Assembly: GCA_013396655.1 (NCBI GenBank)
Contig: WBMV01008581.1
Span: 3,843-67,842 of the forward strand
Reading direction: 5' to 3'
Length of the DNA: 64,000 bases
From: Campylorhamphus procurvoides
Lineage: Eukaryota > Chordata > Aves > Passeriformes > Dendrocolaptidae
A model generated the notes under the pieces. The model was not told the DNA's origin. It ran no database searches and worked only from the letters and a program-made list of their open reading frames with translations. The number at the start of each line of letters is the position of its first letter. Position 1 is the first letter of the stretch. The translations under genes and the position numbers were made by a program. This document shows, piece by piece, positions 1 to 23,360 of the stretch.

Positions 1-2202
1 CCCCCCAAGACCCCCCTCCCCATACACACACCCCACACCCAAGCACACACAGCTGTGTGTCTGTTTCAGTCGTGGTGGGCTCCTTGTCGTGTCTGACACC
101 TCGGGAATTCCCTGGCCTCCCCTGATGGCACAACTGCTTCAGCAGAGTGGGATTTTCCAGGGATGAACTTCACAACCAACTGTGGGAAGGTAAGTCTGCC
201 ATCAGCACAACTGGCCTCTCCTGGTGCTGGTCACGGTGACCTGGTTATCTGGAATATGTAGTTACAGATCAGAGGATTCCTGTAGGAAATTATATCATAT
301 TAAAATGATATTGCTGAAAATAAGAAAGCTTTGGGTGCAACTTAATATGTTATTTTTTTCTGTGTTCCTGTTTGTGGGTTTCAGCTATCAATTTATACAA
401 AACTGGAAGATTTTATTCCCGCTTTGACATCATCTGAGATGATCAAACTGTCTGCAGAAACCAAGGAGGAGTTTTCAGCCTGCTGTTGCATTGTTATCCT
501 TTCAATCCTCCTGTAGCAGGAGGGATCTGTAAGGCCTGAAGTTCCCCAAACAGCAAAAGAGTGACAATCTTGCAATTTTTCTCTTTTATTTCTGGTACAA
601 AGTATCTTCAGTGTTTAGCCTTCCTGTGTGTGAATCTCCTGCTTCCTGTTCCTGCCTTCTGAAATCCAGCAGTCTCTGTGAGTCAGGATAACTCCACGGA
701 ATCCACTGCCTGCATCAGTGCATGGCATCTTTCAGGGCTCCTTGCCACGGGATGTGTAGCAGGCATTCCTAACCCCTAAAAAGGTGATGTGTGGTAGCAG
801 CAAGTCACTGATTGTCAATCCTACCCACTTCAGTAGGAATAAACGAACCCCTTTGTCTCATTTCCTTTTGTTTTGGTGGTATCTGGAAGGGCTGGGGAGA
901 GATCATGACCTTGCAGGACTTGACAACACACACCCTGAGCCTTCTTGTGCTCCCTCCTGTCTGTCTGTTTAAGCTGGATTTCAAACTGTTTACCAACAGC
1001 AATAAAAATAAGTGTGTCTAAAACTCTATAGAATTGGAGTTTGTTAGTAAACATTTCTGGCTTGTAGGGTTTCACAGTATAAATATCTGGGGGGAAGCTC
1101 TGTATAATGTGTTATACCTTCCAGAAAGAAAGGAACTCTAGGGGCCTGAGCTTGCTGGCCAGTTCACATCTCCATATCTAGTCCTGGAAACTGAGGACCC
1201 CTTGAATTTCAGTCGAATATCTTACTTGCAGAAATTGTGTTAGCTACATTAATTACTCATTTGCATTAATTAAATTACTACACTTAGCAAGCGTGATTTT
1301 ATGTTTAATTTACTTTGCAATAGAAAATGGAGAATATGTAGAAGGGGCAGTAGATGGTGCCATATGTGTGTAATAACCCCACTCTCCCACTCCTCTGTGT
1401 GGTGGGTTTTGTTCCTGGGAGAGGCCTGTGCCAAAGGATTGCCTTCTGAATTCGGATTTCTCTGCAGTTCATTTCTGGGAAGCATAACCAGAAATGGTTG
1501 GGTGATCCTGACAAGAGGCTGATCTGGGCAAGAGGGAGGTCTAATGTGGAAGGTGACACCTGGTGTCAGGAGCTGAAATGCAGCTCATAAACACTCCAAC
1601 AACCTTGGGGCTGGGGAAATCCTGCTGTGAGGGTTAATGATACCAGCCTCTCCATATGTGCCCAGCTAAGGAAGGAGCCAAAATGCAGAGAAGACAGCAC
1701 AGAGTTAGTAACCTTACTTTGCAAATCATGATTCTTGACAGAGCACGTAGGGGGTTTCTATTGGAATTGTTTTCTTTTATTTTGCACTAACCCTGTGAAC
1801 TGCTTTCCTGCTTCAAAACAAAACAGAAATGTATGTTCATGTAAGCCTTGTTAGAAATGATACAATGTCTGTGCTCTGTGCTTGGTTCTGTAAATATTAC
1901 CCAGTAAATCTAAACAGGGACTTGTGTCATTAGTGGATTTAAGGGGAGACATAGTTTGGGTGCCAGTTCCTAAAAGGTGGGTTGACTGTGGGGTGTGGCA
2001 GGTCCCTGTAACTCCTGTCCCTGTGTGCAGTTGTCCTGTTGAGAAATGCAGGGTTTCAGTCTGAACCTGATATACTATTTTCCTTGATTTTTACATTAAT
2101 AGGCCTATGTGAAAGTGTTTTCCAGATGCCACTTCTGCTTTGACTTTCCTGTGTCCTCGCCTGTTTTCCACTTCACATCTTTCAACTTTTCTTTACCAAC
2201 AG
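1..2202. other. TTLL1 upstream region / probable 5'-UTR intron
   Basis: No coding exon is recognisable here. The first 60 bases are C- and CA-rich low-complexity sequence. The rest is ordinary AT-rich non-coding DNA with only short open frames that lack family resemblance. A pyrimidine-rich tract and acceptor AG end this stretch at 2202, just before the first TTLL1 coding exon, so at least the 3' part is intronic. The TTLL1 promoter is not identifiable and may lie outside the window. Confidence 0.6.
100..189 (+). other. Possible non-coding 5'-UTR exon of TTLL1 (3' boundary only)
   Basis: A near-consensus donor (AAG followed by GTAAGT, intron starting at 190) lies 2 kb upstream of the acceptor used by the first coding exon. 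It could be the end of a leader exon. The 5' limit is arbitrary, and there is no CpG island or promoter motif to support transcription start nearby. A donor match alone occurs often by chance, so this is weak. Confidence 0.2.
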
Positions 2203-14715
<12,513 letters not shown>

Positions 14716-15085
14716 TCACAGACCTGGTAGGAGGACATCATGAATAAAATAGCAGTTTTAGAACATTTGTTTTGCTCCATTGCATGTAGGAAATACTAGA
14801 GGAGGCAATACAGCCTTTGAAAAGAAGTGAAACATTAAAAACCCAGGAACTGTACTGGCCATACACTGACTTGATTATTATTACAACAATATATATACTG
14901 TGTGTATGTGTATATTATAATATTTATATAATTTGTATAGACTCCTATTCTCTTAGTCATGATTAAGAACTTATAAAGATGGCAACTCAAAACATGCATT
15001 CTGAAAGAAATTTCTTGCTGTGCTGGATATTATTTCTTTCCCCTATCCCTTGCTTCCTATAATAAATGAGCTGTGGGTTCTGTGG
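14716..15085 (+). other. TTLL1: Probable TTLL1 3' UTR
   Basis: Non-coding sequence between the TTLL1 stop and the best poly(A) signal. It includes a TA/TG-rich stretch at 14885-14940. The 3' limit is an estimate, about 20 bases beyond the signal at 15061. Confidence 0.5.
15061..15066 (+). terminator. Candidate TTLL1 poly(A) signal (AATAAA)
   Basis: Canonical hexamer 346 bases after the TTLL1 stop, followed within 10-40 bases by a GT-rich stretch of the kind that binds CstF. Other hexamers at 14743 (28 bases after the stop) and 15994 are less convincing, being too close to the stop or lacking an obvious GT-rich downstream element. Confidence 0.5.
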
Positions 15086-16139
15086 AGGGGTGACAGTGGT
15101 AAATGTTAATATTGTCATGATGATGGTTCAGATTCTTGTAGGAAAAGAACAAATAGAAAAGATTAGGAATACAGGTACTTGACTGTGGTCAGTTAATGCA
15201 GCTGATGATTTATAACCACTATTAAGAAACTGCAAAACAGCTTTTTCCATGCTGAGGGTTGGGGGTTCTTTATTTCCTTTAAGTGTTCTGAGCTGCTAAT
15301 TCCTCAAAGGTAGAAAGGCTGATGGACTGAGGGAGTGTTTCAATGGTATGTGGATGGATTATTTCACTAGCCATTGATTTTTATTTTGAGATGATGCATG
15401 TCTGTGGAAAAACAGACAGAACAACCTCATACTGTGATAAATCTCATTGCTTGAAGCCAATGATAGGTCTTTATTTGCACCAGAATCTCTGAGTGTACTT
15501 ATGCATGTATATAAGTCAAATATCTGTATATTTTTATATATTTTATGTGTACTCTTAACTAAAACATTATTGCATGTGGCAAGCTATTTCTGGCTTGATG
15601 ATAACAACAGTTGTGATGATTAGCTACCAAAACACAGAGAGCAAAAGATAAAAATGGCTATTTCAGTCTTCTAAGAGCATAGCACATAAAGTAGTTGGAT
15701 CTGTGATAGGTTGTAAATGTCCATGGAGCCACAAAGTTAACCTCTCCCAGAAATGTTTAGTTTCTTGAACATGTAAAACTGACCACTTTGCCTGCTTTTG
15801 GAGGTCCTGCTGGCAGAGGGCAGGAAACTGTGGTCTTTGGGGCAGCTGGTGCTGGTGACTCTCAGAACAGCTTGGGCTGTGTAATACCCTTACACATAAC
15901 CTGGGATTCATCCTTGCCATGAAGGATGAAATATGTAGACTGAGTCACTCCAAGTGTAATCTTGGCCTTCGTGGACCTTGTATATTCCATTGAAATAAAG
16001 ACCAAAACCCAGCTGATTCTATGCTTGTCAGACTTGAATGTTGCAGTATATTCTACTTGGCTCTTGAAATAAGGCTAAGAAAAGATGATCACTGCAGGAT
16101 AGTGAAGCTCATTTAAATTCCAGCTCTCATATTTTGAGG

Positions 16140-16237
16140 GTTTTCTGGGTTGGTTTGTTTGTTGTTTGTTTGTTTGTTTTGTTGTTGGATTGGTTGGGTT
16201 TTGTTGGTTTTTTTTTGTTTTTTTTTATTATTATTTT
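16140..16237. repeat. T/G-rich simple repeat, (TTTG)n-like
   Basis: Imperfect TTTG and TTGG units followed by T-runs and a short TTA run. Confidence 0.75.
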
Positions 16238-17339
16238 AGTTCCTCTGAGTCTTGCTTGTATATCTGAACCTTGACAGGTAAGTCAAGGTAAGATGTGTGG
16301 TCAGATGTGTTAATCATCAGGAGTGTTGTTTTAATTATGTGAGACTTAGTGGGCAGATGCTTCCAGTTTTACCCCCAACTGCCTGTTGTAAAGTGGGAAG
16401 TAGCAACACCCTTAGGAACTGTGAGACTGTAATAAATTGTATTTTGTGGGCATAACCTACTAACTGAGCTGCAGTGGCTTTCAGTTTCACTTTTGGGAAG
16501 GCTTAATGCAAAAGCAAAACTAGGATTTATTGCTGTAGAAGGCTTTGGAGACTGGATCCAGGGGATGCTTTTAGTTGTAATTCCACTGAGGGTAGCATCT
16601 ATATAATCTGGGTCTTCCAAACTAGTTTGTCAGGTGGTTGCTCTGTGTTTTGTCAGCACATGTAGGCAGGGAGTTGAATCAGGGCCTCCAGAACACAGAC
16701 ATTGCTAAGACAGAGTAGTAATGGCACTGCCTGTAATATTCCTCATATGGAATATTTTGGTTTAATTGTTTAGGGGGTTTCTCATGGCTTGGAAAAGGTG
16801 AAGTCATTTGAACTTGCACCCTTAGTATTCCGTATAATAAAGCATCTTTTCCATTGGTTTAATGTGGTGATAATTTTTCAGAAGTCAGGGCTAGAAGTCT
16901 TCCTATTCCTTTCAAAAAACCAAAGATTTCTGTCCCAGTTTGTAGCAGATATATTTAATTTAAATATAGTATTTTCAGAGCAAATGGGAAGTGTTTTTGT
17001 GCAGAGCTATCAGGTCTGAACAAGCCATATTTTAACTTCCAATACATGAAAAACCTGTGTGTGCAGTGGAACTTTTAAAGAGCAAAACTGAAATAACATG
17101 AAATTCTGCAACACTGAGATTGGGGTTCTGGTTATCAGTACCAAACAAACCCCAGAAAACGATCTGCCAGCAGGCAGGAATGCTTCCTTTTCTATGCAGA
17201 ACTTGAGGCCTCCTGTGTAGGCAAGTGAAATGTTCCTGAGAAACTCAAAATTAGGAAGCTCTGTTGCTAATAATAATGTCTGGGGTTTTTTTCTCTGTAA
17301 GAATTGTTGAACAATAATACAGCGATTCTCTGAAGGAAT

Positions 17340-17425
17340 TAGAGTAAGGAAGTTTTTCGAATAAGGAGATTTTTGAATAAGTGAATAATGGAATAAGGAA
17401 ATAGTTGAATAAGGAAAGGTCTGTG
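17340..17425. repeat. Degenerate short tandem repeat
   Basis: Several imperfect copies of a GAATAAGGAAA-like unit are separated by T-rich or TAG-containing spacers. Confidence 0.55.
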
Positions 17426-20400
17426 GTAGCTGGAAGGAGTCTTTGCCCTTGTGCTTGTCTGCAGATTCTGCAACAGGACAATGACAAGGAAACAAAAGCA
17501 GTCATAGCTGAGAGAAGGAGGAGGGTAATATGTGAATATCACCCTGCGAGATGCCTGTTTGTACCTGGTGTTGAAAGGTAAAGGTGAAAATCCGGTGAGG
17601 AGGGAGAAAAACTGGAAGGGAAAACTCTTAATTGCTTAGTCAGGGATAAAATCTTAAAACCTCTCACCCCTGTTGCTGTAATAGGACAGAACTAATGGTG
17701 GAGAGGCTGGTAAGAGCCTGGGGGATGCTCTGCCATCAGCTGGGGCTGAGGGGATTAGGGAGATGTGTTCTCCACCAGAGGCACCTTAAGGGGCATTGAC
17801 TGGAGGTGTGATGCTAATTAGTGTGATAAAAGATGATAAAGCTCGCGTGGGTGCTCTCATTCAGAGGTAAAGCAGCTCTTTTTGCCTAATTCTCCAAAAG
17901 ATTAAAGCCTGGTTTACCTCTGACTGAGAGGGCTTAAGTGAGTTGAAATCTGAGTGACTGCCAGCAGACAAGCTCTTAGTTCTGAGTAACTAAAGTGGCC
18001 TCGGGCCAACCATCCCCCAAAATAAATCAGAGCAAAATAAATCAGAAATAACAGTTCCCAAAAGCTCCGGCTCTGGCTGGTGTAAGAACTTGCTGGGCAG
18101 GGCTGAAATGAATGTGTGTGTCAGTCCTAAAAGCCTGTCCCTCATCTGCTCAAGTGCTCCCTGCCATAAGGACAGCATTGTGTGAGGAGTTAACACAGAC
18201 ATACAGGGGATTTTTCGAATGGCATCAGTGTAGAGGCTGAATGGGGGGTTTGCTTCCTGGGCACTAACCTTTCTCCCCGTGAATTCTTTGGCACGGGAGG
18301 AATTCATGAGATTCGCACAGAATAGCTCCTTTATGTGGCTTTAGGAACTTTAATTAGTGGCGAAGAAACAGTGTTATCCCTGAAGCGACTTTGTTACTGC
18401 TGGCTTTACAATGGGACTTCTGCCTGAAATGTCCCTGTCTCCTGCTTGGCTTCCTGCTGGAAACTTCGCAAAACAATGGGCATTTCAGAGAAGATGTATA
18501 GCCCTGCCTTTCATCGGCAGGACATGTCAGGCAGGGCTCGTTTATCGGCAATAAAGCAAGGGCTTTACTCTGCTCTTACGAGCTGGTGCTGGTTCTGCAG
18601 CAGGCAGTGAAAAGAGATATATATATTGTATATTGACTGCGAAAAGCTGGCCACAGTTTTGTTCAAAATTCGGTCATTAAGAGGAAATAGGAACATGAAT
18701 GAGTATGTTGGAAAAAGTGATTGTTTTTATTGAATAGCAGGAAGTGGCGTGTGCTGGGCTGGATGTTTTTTCCACCTTTTTTAAGTTGCCCTCAAGGCTT
18801 GTGCGAGCTCTCCATGCTTGGAGCAGTCCTTAGCCAGGACTTTTCTAGTTGTTATGATGACAGAGATACCTTTACCATCGTCAGAGTCTTCTATGCCTCA
18901 ATTATTCTCAAATTTTGTACCTATTAAAAGCATTTCACTCACATCTGAGTTCGTCATAGGCGACTGCTGTAAAAGAGAACAGTGTGGACAGTATAAAACA
19001 GTAATTAAAAACAGTGGTGTGAAAACCGAGGAGATAATAAAGAGTATTTCCGACTGGAAAATTTTTTTTATTTGAAAGGTTCTTTCCCAGTGAAAGTTGG
19101 GCAGTGAAACAGTAAAACTGCTTGATTTGAGTGGAATTAAATTTAATAATATAGAATTCTTTGTCATCGGTTGGCACGTATAGTCCCTAATGGCATTACA
19201 TTTGCAATCCAAATATGGTTCAGGATTCAAATTTACATTTAAAGTGTAAATAAAGATGTATAAAACACGGACTTCCTCAGCAAGAGAGAAACATTTGGAG
19301 GAGAATGCTGAATGTTATTGCAACAGTCAAGAAACACAAATAAAATTTGTTCTGAGTGAAGCCAAGAGACAGAATTTCCCTACAGAGAAAGTACTGATGC
19401 CTGAAAGGACACATGGAATTTCTGAGGACAGCAGAAGAAACAAGATTGTGTTAAAATAGATTGTGTTAAAAGTAAAAATAACCGTGGGATACTTATCTAA
19501 AATAAGAAAGGATTTTTTTTTCCCCCAGAAACTTCCTGTCCTGTTCCCAACAGTCTGAATCAAATGCCCACCAGAGCTGGATAGACTGTCAGCTGTTCTT
19601 CCAAGGAAAAAGATCATCTCTCCCAGGATGTCACATTTTTAATATAACCAAAACTGCATTTTCATAGTGATAATTTAATATTTAAATAATGTAGCAATAT
19701 TTTAATGGTTTCATATTTTTAGTATTTAGAAAAAATCAAAATGCTAAAATAAAAATGATTAACGTATTAAAGTGTGATTCACTGCATCAGTAAATTATTT
19801 ATGGCATCATAATGGTGTCATCATGCTGGGAGCTTGCATTGCTGATGATAGATATAATTAGACCACTAATCTCTTTTAATTCACTACAAGAAAAACTCAA
19901 GTGTTTGAATATACATGAAGTTAATGTACATTTTATAAAGTGAAAGAAACAGTACTTTATTAACCACTGAGGTACATTTCCCCAAGCAGTTTTTCAAGTG
20001 CATATATGTATTTATTCAGTGCAGGTAGCCTCAAGCCCTGTATATATTTATACATACATTAAACTGTGTTACTGTAAGTAATAAAGTCCAATTCCAGCAC
20101 CAGCATGTGTGTTAACCCCAATGCAGGCAAATCTTCTTTCATATATAGAGGGAATTCACAGGAAGAGCAATAGTATTGATCCAAAGAGATGACCCTAATG
20201 ATGTTGCTTCTGTATTTTTTCAAATGGTACATTTGGAAAAGGGGCTAAAATTTGACAGATAAAAATGTATTTTGAAGATTCTGGTAGCAGTTATTGTCTT
20301 TTGGGCTTCCAAAGGTGTCTGGGCATTTTTCATCTCAAGGGAAAAAAAGGATAGGAAACATCTTGAAAGCAGGAAAGAATATTCAGCAGCTTGAAAGTTC

Positions 20401-20794
20401 TATTCCCTAAAGTGGTGCCTTGAGAAACATTCAAATATTAAATTAAGATGATAAAAATTGCCTTTCGGTAAACTTCCTTTTTTTTTTCCAATTAATAGTC
20501 CTGCCTTTACCTTTTTATCTTCAAAACTATAATTTCATAGCATTTATAAAGATGTTTCATAGCAGTTGCTATTTGATTTGTGAAGATATTTAAGTGAAAA
20601 ACTGGAAAACACGATTGCTATTTCTTGAGTTGTACCAAAAATCTGAACCCAGTGTTAGTATAAAAAATGTTGTGTGAATTCCTCATTTCTGATCACCCTC
20701 CATTCCCTTGGAAGGCTTTTCAAGTTCCATATGATGAAGACTCCCAAAATAGCACGCTGTGACACAAGGGCTAAATTTACTGTACCTGTATTTG

Positions 20795-21050
20795 TGTGTG
20801 TGAATATATATATCTCACATATATATATGTATGTATATATTTCATATATATGTATTACGTTTTTGTATATTACATATATATATATATATACAACATGCAC
20901 ATATATAAAAAGTATAGTAAGTATGTATGTGGAAATACAGCAAAACATATGCAAATACAGCAATAAATTATATACAATTTAGGTGCACATATTATAATGT
21001 CATATGTATATGTGTGTATATATATATTTATATATGAATATAAAATATCA
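20795..21050. repeat. AT-rich microsatellite cluster
   Basis: Runs of TA, TATG and CATA units, interrupted by unique sequence at about 20905-20990. Open frames rich in Tyr/Ile in this stretch are produced by the repeat. Confidence 0.8.
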
Positions 21051-22046
21051 GTGTGAAATATGTAAAGCCGATGCTGGCTGAGCTCCTGTGCCCTGCCAAG
21101 CTGGAATTCCCTCTCCTGGCAGCAGGAGCTCCGTCCTGCCAAGGATCGCTGTGATTTACACTGAATTCCTTCGATCTCTGAACAAGTTCGAGCATTATTT
21201 GCCCATACAAAGAGATGAATGACTGGTTTGATGTTGAGGAAAGTCTTTAAGTGTTCTGGCACGGAGAATTCCCGGCTTTTGACAGTGCTTCGGGCAAAAC
21301 GAAGCTTGTATTTCATGCAGAAAGGGCTGGATTTATGATTGGATTTGTCCCTCGTCATCTCCTCTGCAGAAAGGTGGGTTATGCAAAGCCTGATCTCACA
21401 CTTAATGAGACTGTGAAAAAAACCCTAAGTTCAGCTGTGGCCAGAAGTGGAAGAAGAAGCAATAAATATCACGATTTCTCCTCTCAAATGTGAACTGTGG
21501 ACTTCCAACACGGGACAGAGAAGAAAAGGGGATTAGAGGAGGGAGAAATCATGTTCAGTCCTACACAGCTTAACCCACCTGCCGGAATTTCACAGTGATG
21601 TTAATTGCAATTAATCCAAATCCATTTTTTAAGGACTATGTCTTTTTTTCAGAAGGTAAAATTTATCCCAGTGCTATGGTCCCACAATGAAGTTGTGCGT
21701 TAAGTCCCTGGTGAATTAAATCTCCTTAAGTTAATGAGTCACTGCCCAAGTGAAGGAGCACAGGATGGCTTGGCGTCCGTCCTGATCCTATGCAGATTCT
21801 TCTTGCTCAAGAACCGTGGCCAAGAGGAAAGGGCTCTCAGGGCTGTTTTCCAGCCCTGCCCCATGACCCGGAGCTCTCGGGGGACCTGTCCGTGATGAGA
21901 GGGGCAGATGGCCGGGAAACGCAGGGATGAGCGGAGCAGAAGGGGAAGGGGAAGGCAGAGGGGACACAAGGTCATTCGGGACTGCCAGAACTCCTGTCTG
22001 AGACAAACACCCCGCCGTGTTCCTGTTCTGCAGCGCTCCCGGCAGC

Positions 22047-22405
22047 GGTGACATGCACGGAGCACCTGGATGTGTCCCCATCCCCGGGGTCACCTGCACA
22101 GCACACCTGGATCTGTCCCATTCCCCGGGGTCACCTGCACAGACTCACCTGGATGTGTCCCATCCCCGGGGGGACCTGCAAAGACTCACCTGGATGTGTC
22201 CCATCCCCGGGGGGACCTGCACAGACACACCTGGATGTGTCCCCATCCCCGGGGTGACCTGCACGGAGCACCTGGATGTGTCCCATCCCCGGGGTCACCT
22301 GCACAGGATGTGTCCCATCCACGGGGTGTCCTGCACAGACACACCTGGATGTGTCCCCATCCCCGGGGTGTCCTGCACAGCACACCTGGATGTGTCCCTC
22401 CGAAG
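22047..22405. repeat. GC-rich minisatellite, 41-bp period
   Basis: The anchor CCTGG(A) recurs at 22065, 22106, 22148, 22189, 22230, 22271, 22344 and 22385. The spacings are 41, 42, 41, 41, 41, 73 and 41; the 73-base step is one full unit plus one with about 9 bases deleted. Each unit contains a GTGTCCC and CCCCGGGG core and a CCTGCACAG segment. Because 41 is not a multiple of three, successive units rotate reading frame, so the long open frames across it are not evidence of coding. Confidence 0.93.
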
Positions 22406-22469
22406 TGACCGCTGAGGTGGCCGGAGCTCCCCATCCCGAGGTGACCCCGGGGTGTCCTGCAGGGACCTG

Positions 22470-22621
22470 TCCCTATGCCCATCCCCTATGCCCATCCCTA
22501 TCCCCCCATCCCCATCCCTATCCCACCATCCCCATTCCTATCCCCCTATCCCCATCCCCATCCCTATCCCCCCATCCCTATGCCCCTATCCCCATCCCTA
22601 TCCCCCCATCCCCATCCCTAT
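22470..22621. repeat. C-rich hexamer-type array (CCCCAT/CCCTAT)n, truncated by gap
   Basis: Near-pure tandem CCCCAT and CCCTAT hexamer variants run directly into the N block. The minus strand is a dense series of GGG/GGGG runs with short ATA or AT loops, predicted to form G-quadruplexes. This probably explains the failed assembly. Confidence 0.92.
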
Positions 22622-23092
22622 NNNNNNNNNNNNNNNNNNNNNNNNNNNNNNNNNNNNNNNNNNNNNNNNNNNNNNNNNNNNNNNNNNNNNNNNNNNNNNN
22701 NNNNNNNNNNNNNNNNNNNNNNNNNNNNNNNNNNNNNNNNNNNNNNNNNNNNNNNNNNNNNNNNNNNNNNNNNNNNNNNNNNNNNNNNNNNNNNNNNNNN
22801 NNNNNNNNNNNNNNNNNNNNNNNNNNNNNNNNNNNNNNNNNNNNNNNNNNNNNNNNNNNNNNNNNNNNNNNNNNNNNNNNNNNNNNNNNNNNNNNNNNNN
22901 NNNNNNNNNNNNNNNNNNNNNNNNNNNNNNNNNNNNNNNNNNNNNNNNNNNNNNNNNNNNNNNNNNNNNNNNNNNNNNNNNNNNNNNNNNNNNNNNNNNN
23001 NNNNNNNNNNNNNNNNNNNNNNNNNNNNNNNNNNNNNNNNNNNNNNNNNNNNNNNNNNNNNNNNNNNNNNNNNNNNNNNNNNNNNNNNNNNN
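22622..23092. other. Assembly gap (471 N)
   Basis: A run of N flanked on the left by a C-rich array and on the right by a G-rich array. Its true length is unknown. Translated frames that span it are artefacts. Confidence 1.
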
Positions 23093-23134
23093 GGCCGGGG
23101 CTGGGGCTGGGGCTGGGACTGGGACTGGCGGGGG
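23093..23134. repeat. (GGGGCT)n / (GGGACT)n G-rich array
   Basis: GGGG runs at 23097, 23103 and 23109, then GGG at 23115 and 23121, separated by CT or ACT. This is a canonical G-quadruplex pattern on the + strand. It is the right edge of the gap and is opposite in strand composition to the array left of the gap. Confidence 0.85.
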
Positions 23135-23360
23135 ATGACGACACGGGCTCGGTTCCTGTAGGAGGGCAGAGCTCGGCGCTCGGGAAAGTTTGGTGACCCA
23201 CTCGGGCTGGGGCGAGGAGAGAGGGCGAGGATGGAGCCCCCGGACCCGGGCTGGGCGGTGTTCCTGCCCTGGGAGGGGGCAGGTGGCGATGCTGGGTCTG
23301 GGGCAGGAGGTGTTTCCAAGTTTAAAGCCGCTCACAGCCCCCTGTGCCCTGGTATCGACC

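Larger units (their letters stand above)
15086..21770. other. Intergenic region between TTLL1 and the PACSIN2 CpG-rich block
   Basis: No gene is supported. It holds a TTTG/T-rich simple repeat (about 16140-16237), a degenerate GAATAAGGAAA-type short tandem repeat (about 17340-17425), AT microsatellites near 20795-21050, and patches with unusual CpG content (for example 18261-18570). The longest open frames (161 and 162 codons on the minus strand) show no domain and overlap low-complexity DNA. Confidence 0.7.
21770..23360 (+). promoter_or_regulatory. CpG-rich block; candidate PACSIN2 promoter island
   Basis: CpG density rises sharply compared with both flanks. In 23093-23340 alone there are more than a dozen CpGs, and 21770-22050 is similar. 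It lies upstream of PACSIN2 on the same strand, where a non-coding first exon is expected, because the first coding exon is preceded by a splice acceptor and leader sequence. No TATA box or clear first-exon donor was identified, and 471 bases are missing in the assembly. The link to PACSIN2 is inferred from position. Confidence 0.45.

Noticed and set aside
17010..17505. 161-codon minus-strand open frame with overlapping frames
   Set aside because: No recognisable family, no splice context, and a degenerate short repeat inside it. This length is expected by chance in 64 kb of six-frame translation.
20870..21358. 162-codon minus-strand open frame
   Set aside because: Its C-terminal half is Tyr/Ile repeats produced by TA microsatellites. 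There is no conserved domain.
22017..23196. Long open frames (up to 306 codons) on both strands across the GC-rich block
   Set aside because: They run through a 41-bp minisatellite, a hexamer-type array and 471 undetermined bases translated as X. The repeats remove stop codons, and there is no domain.
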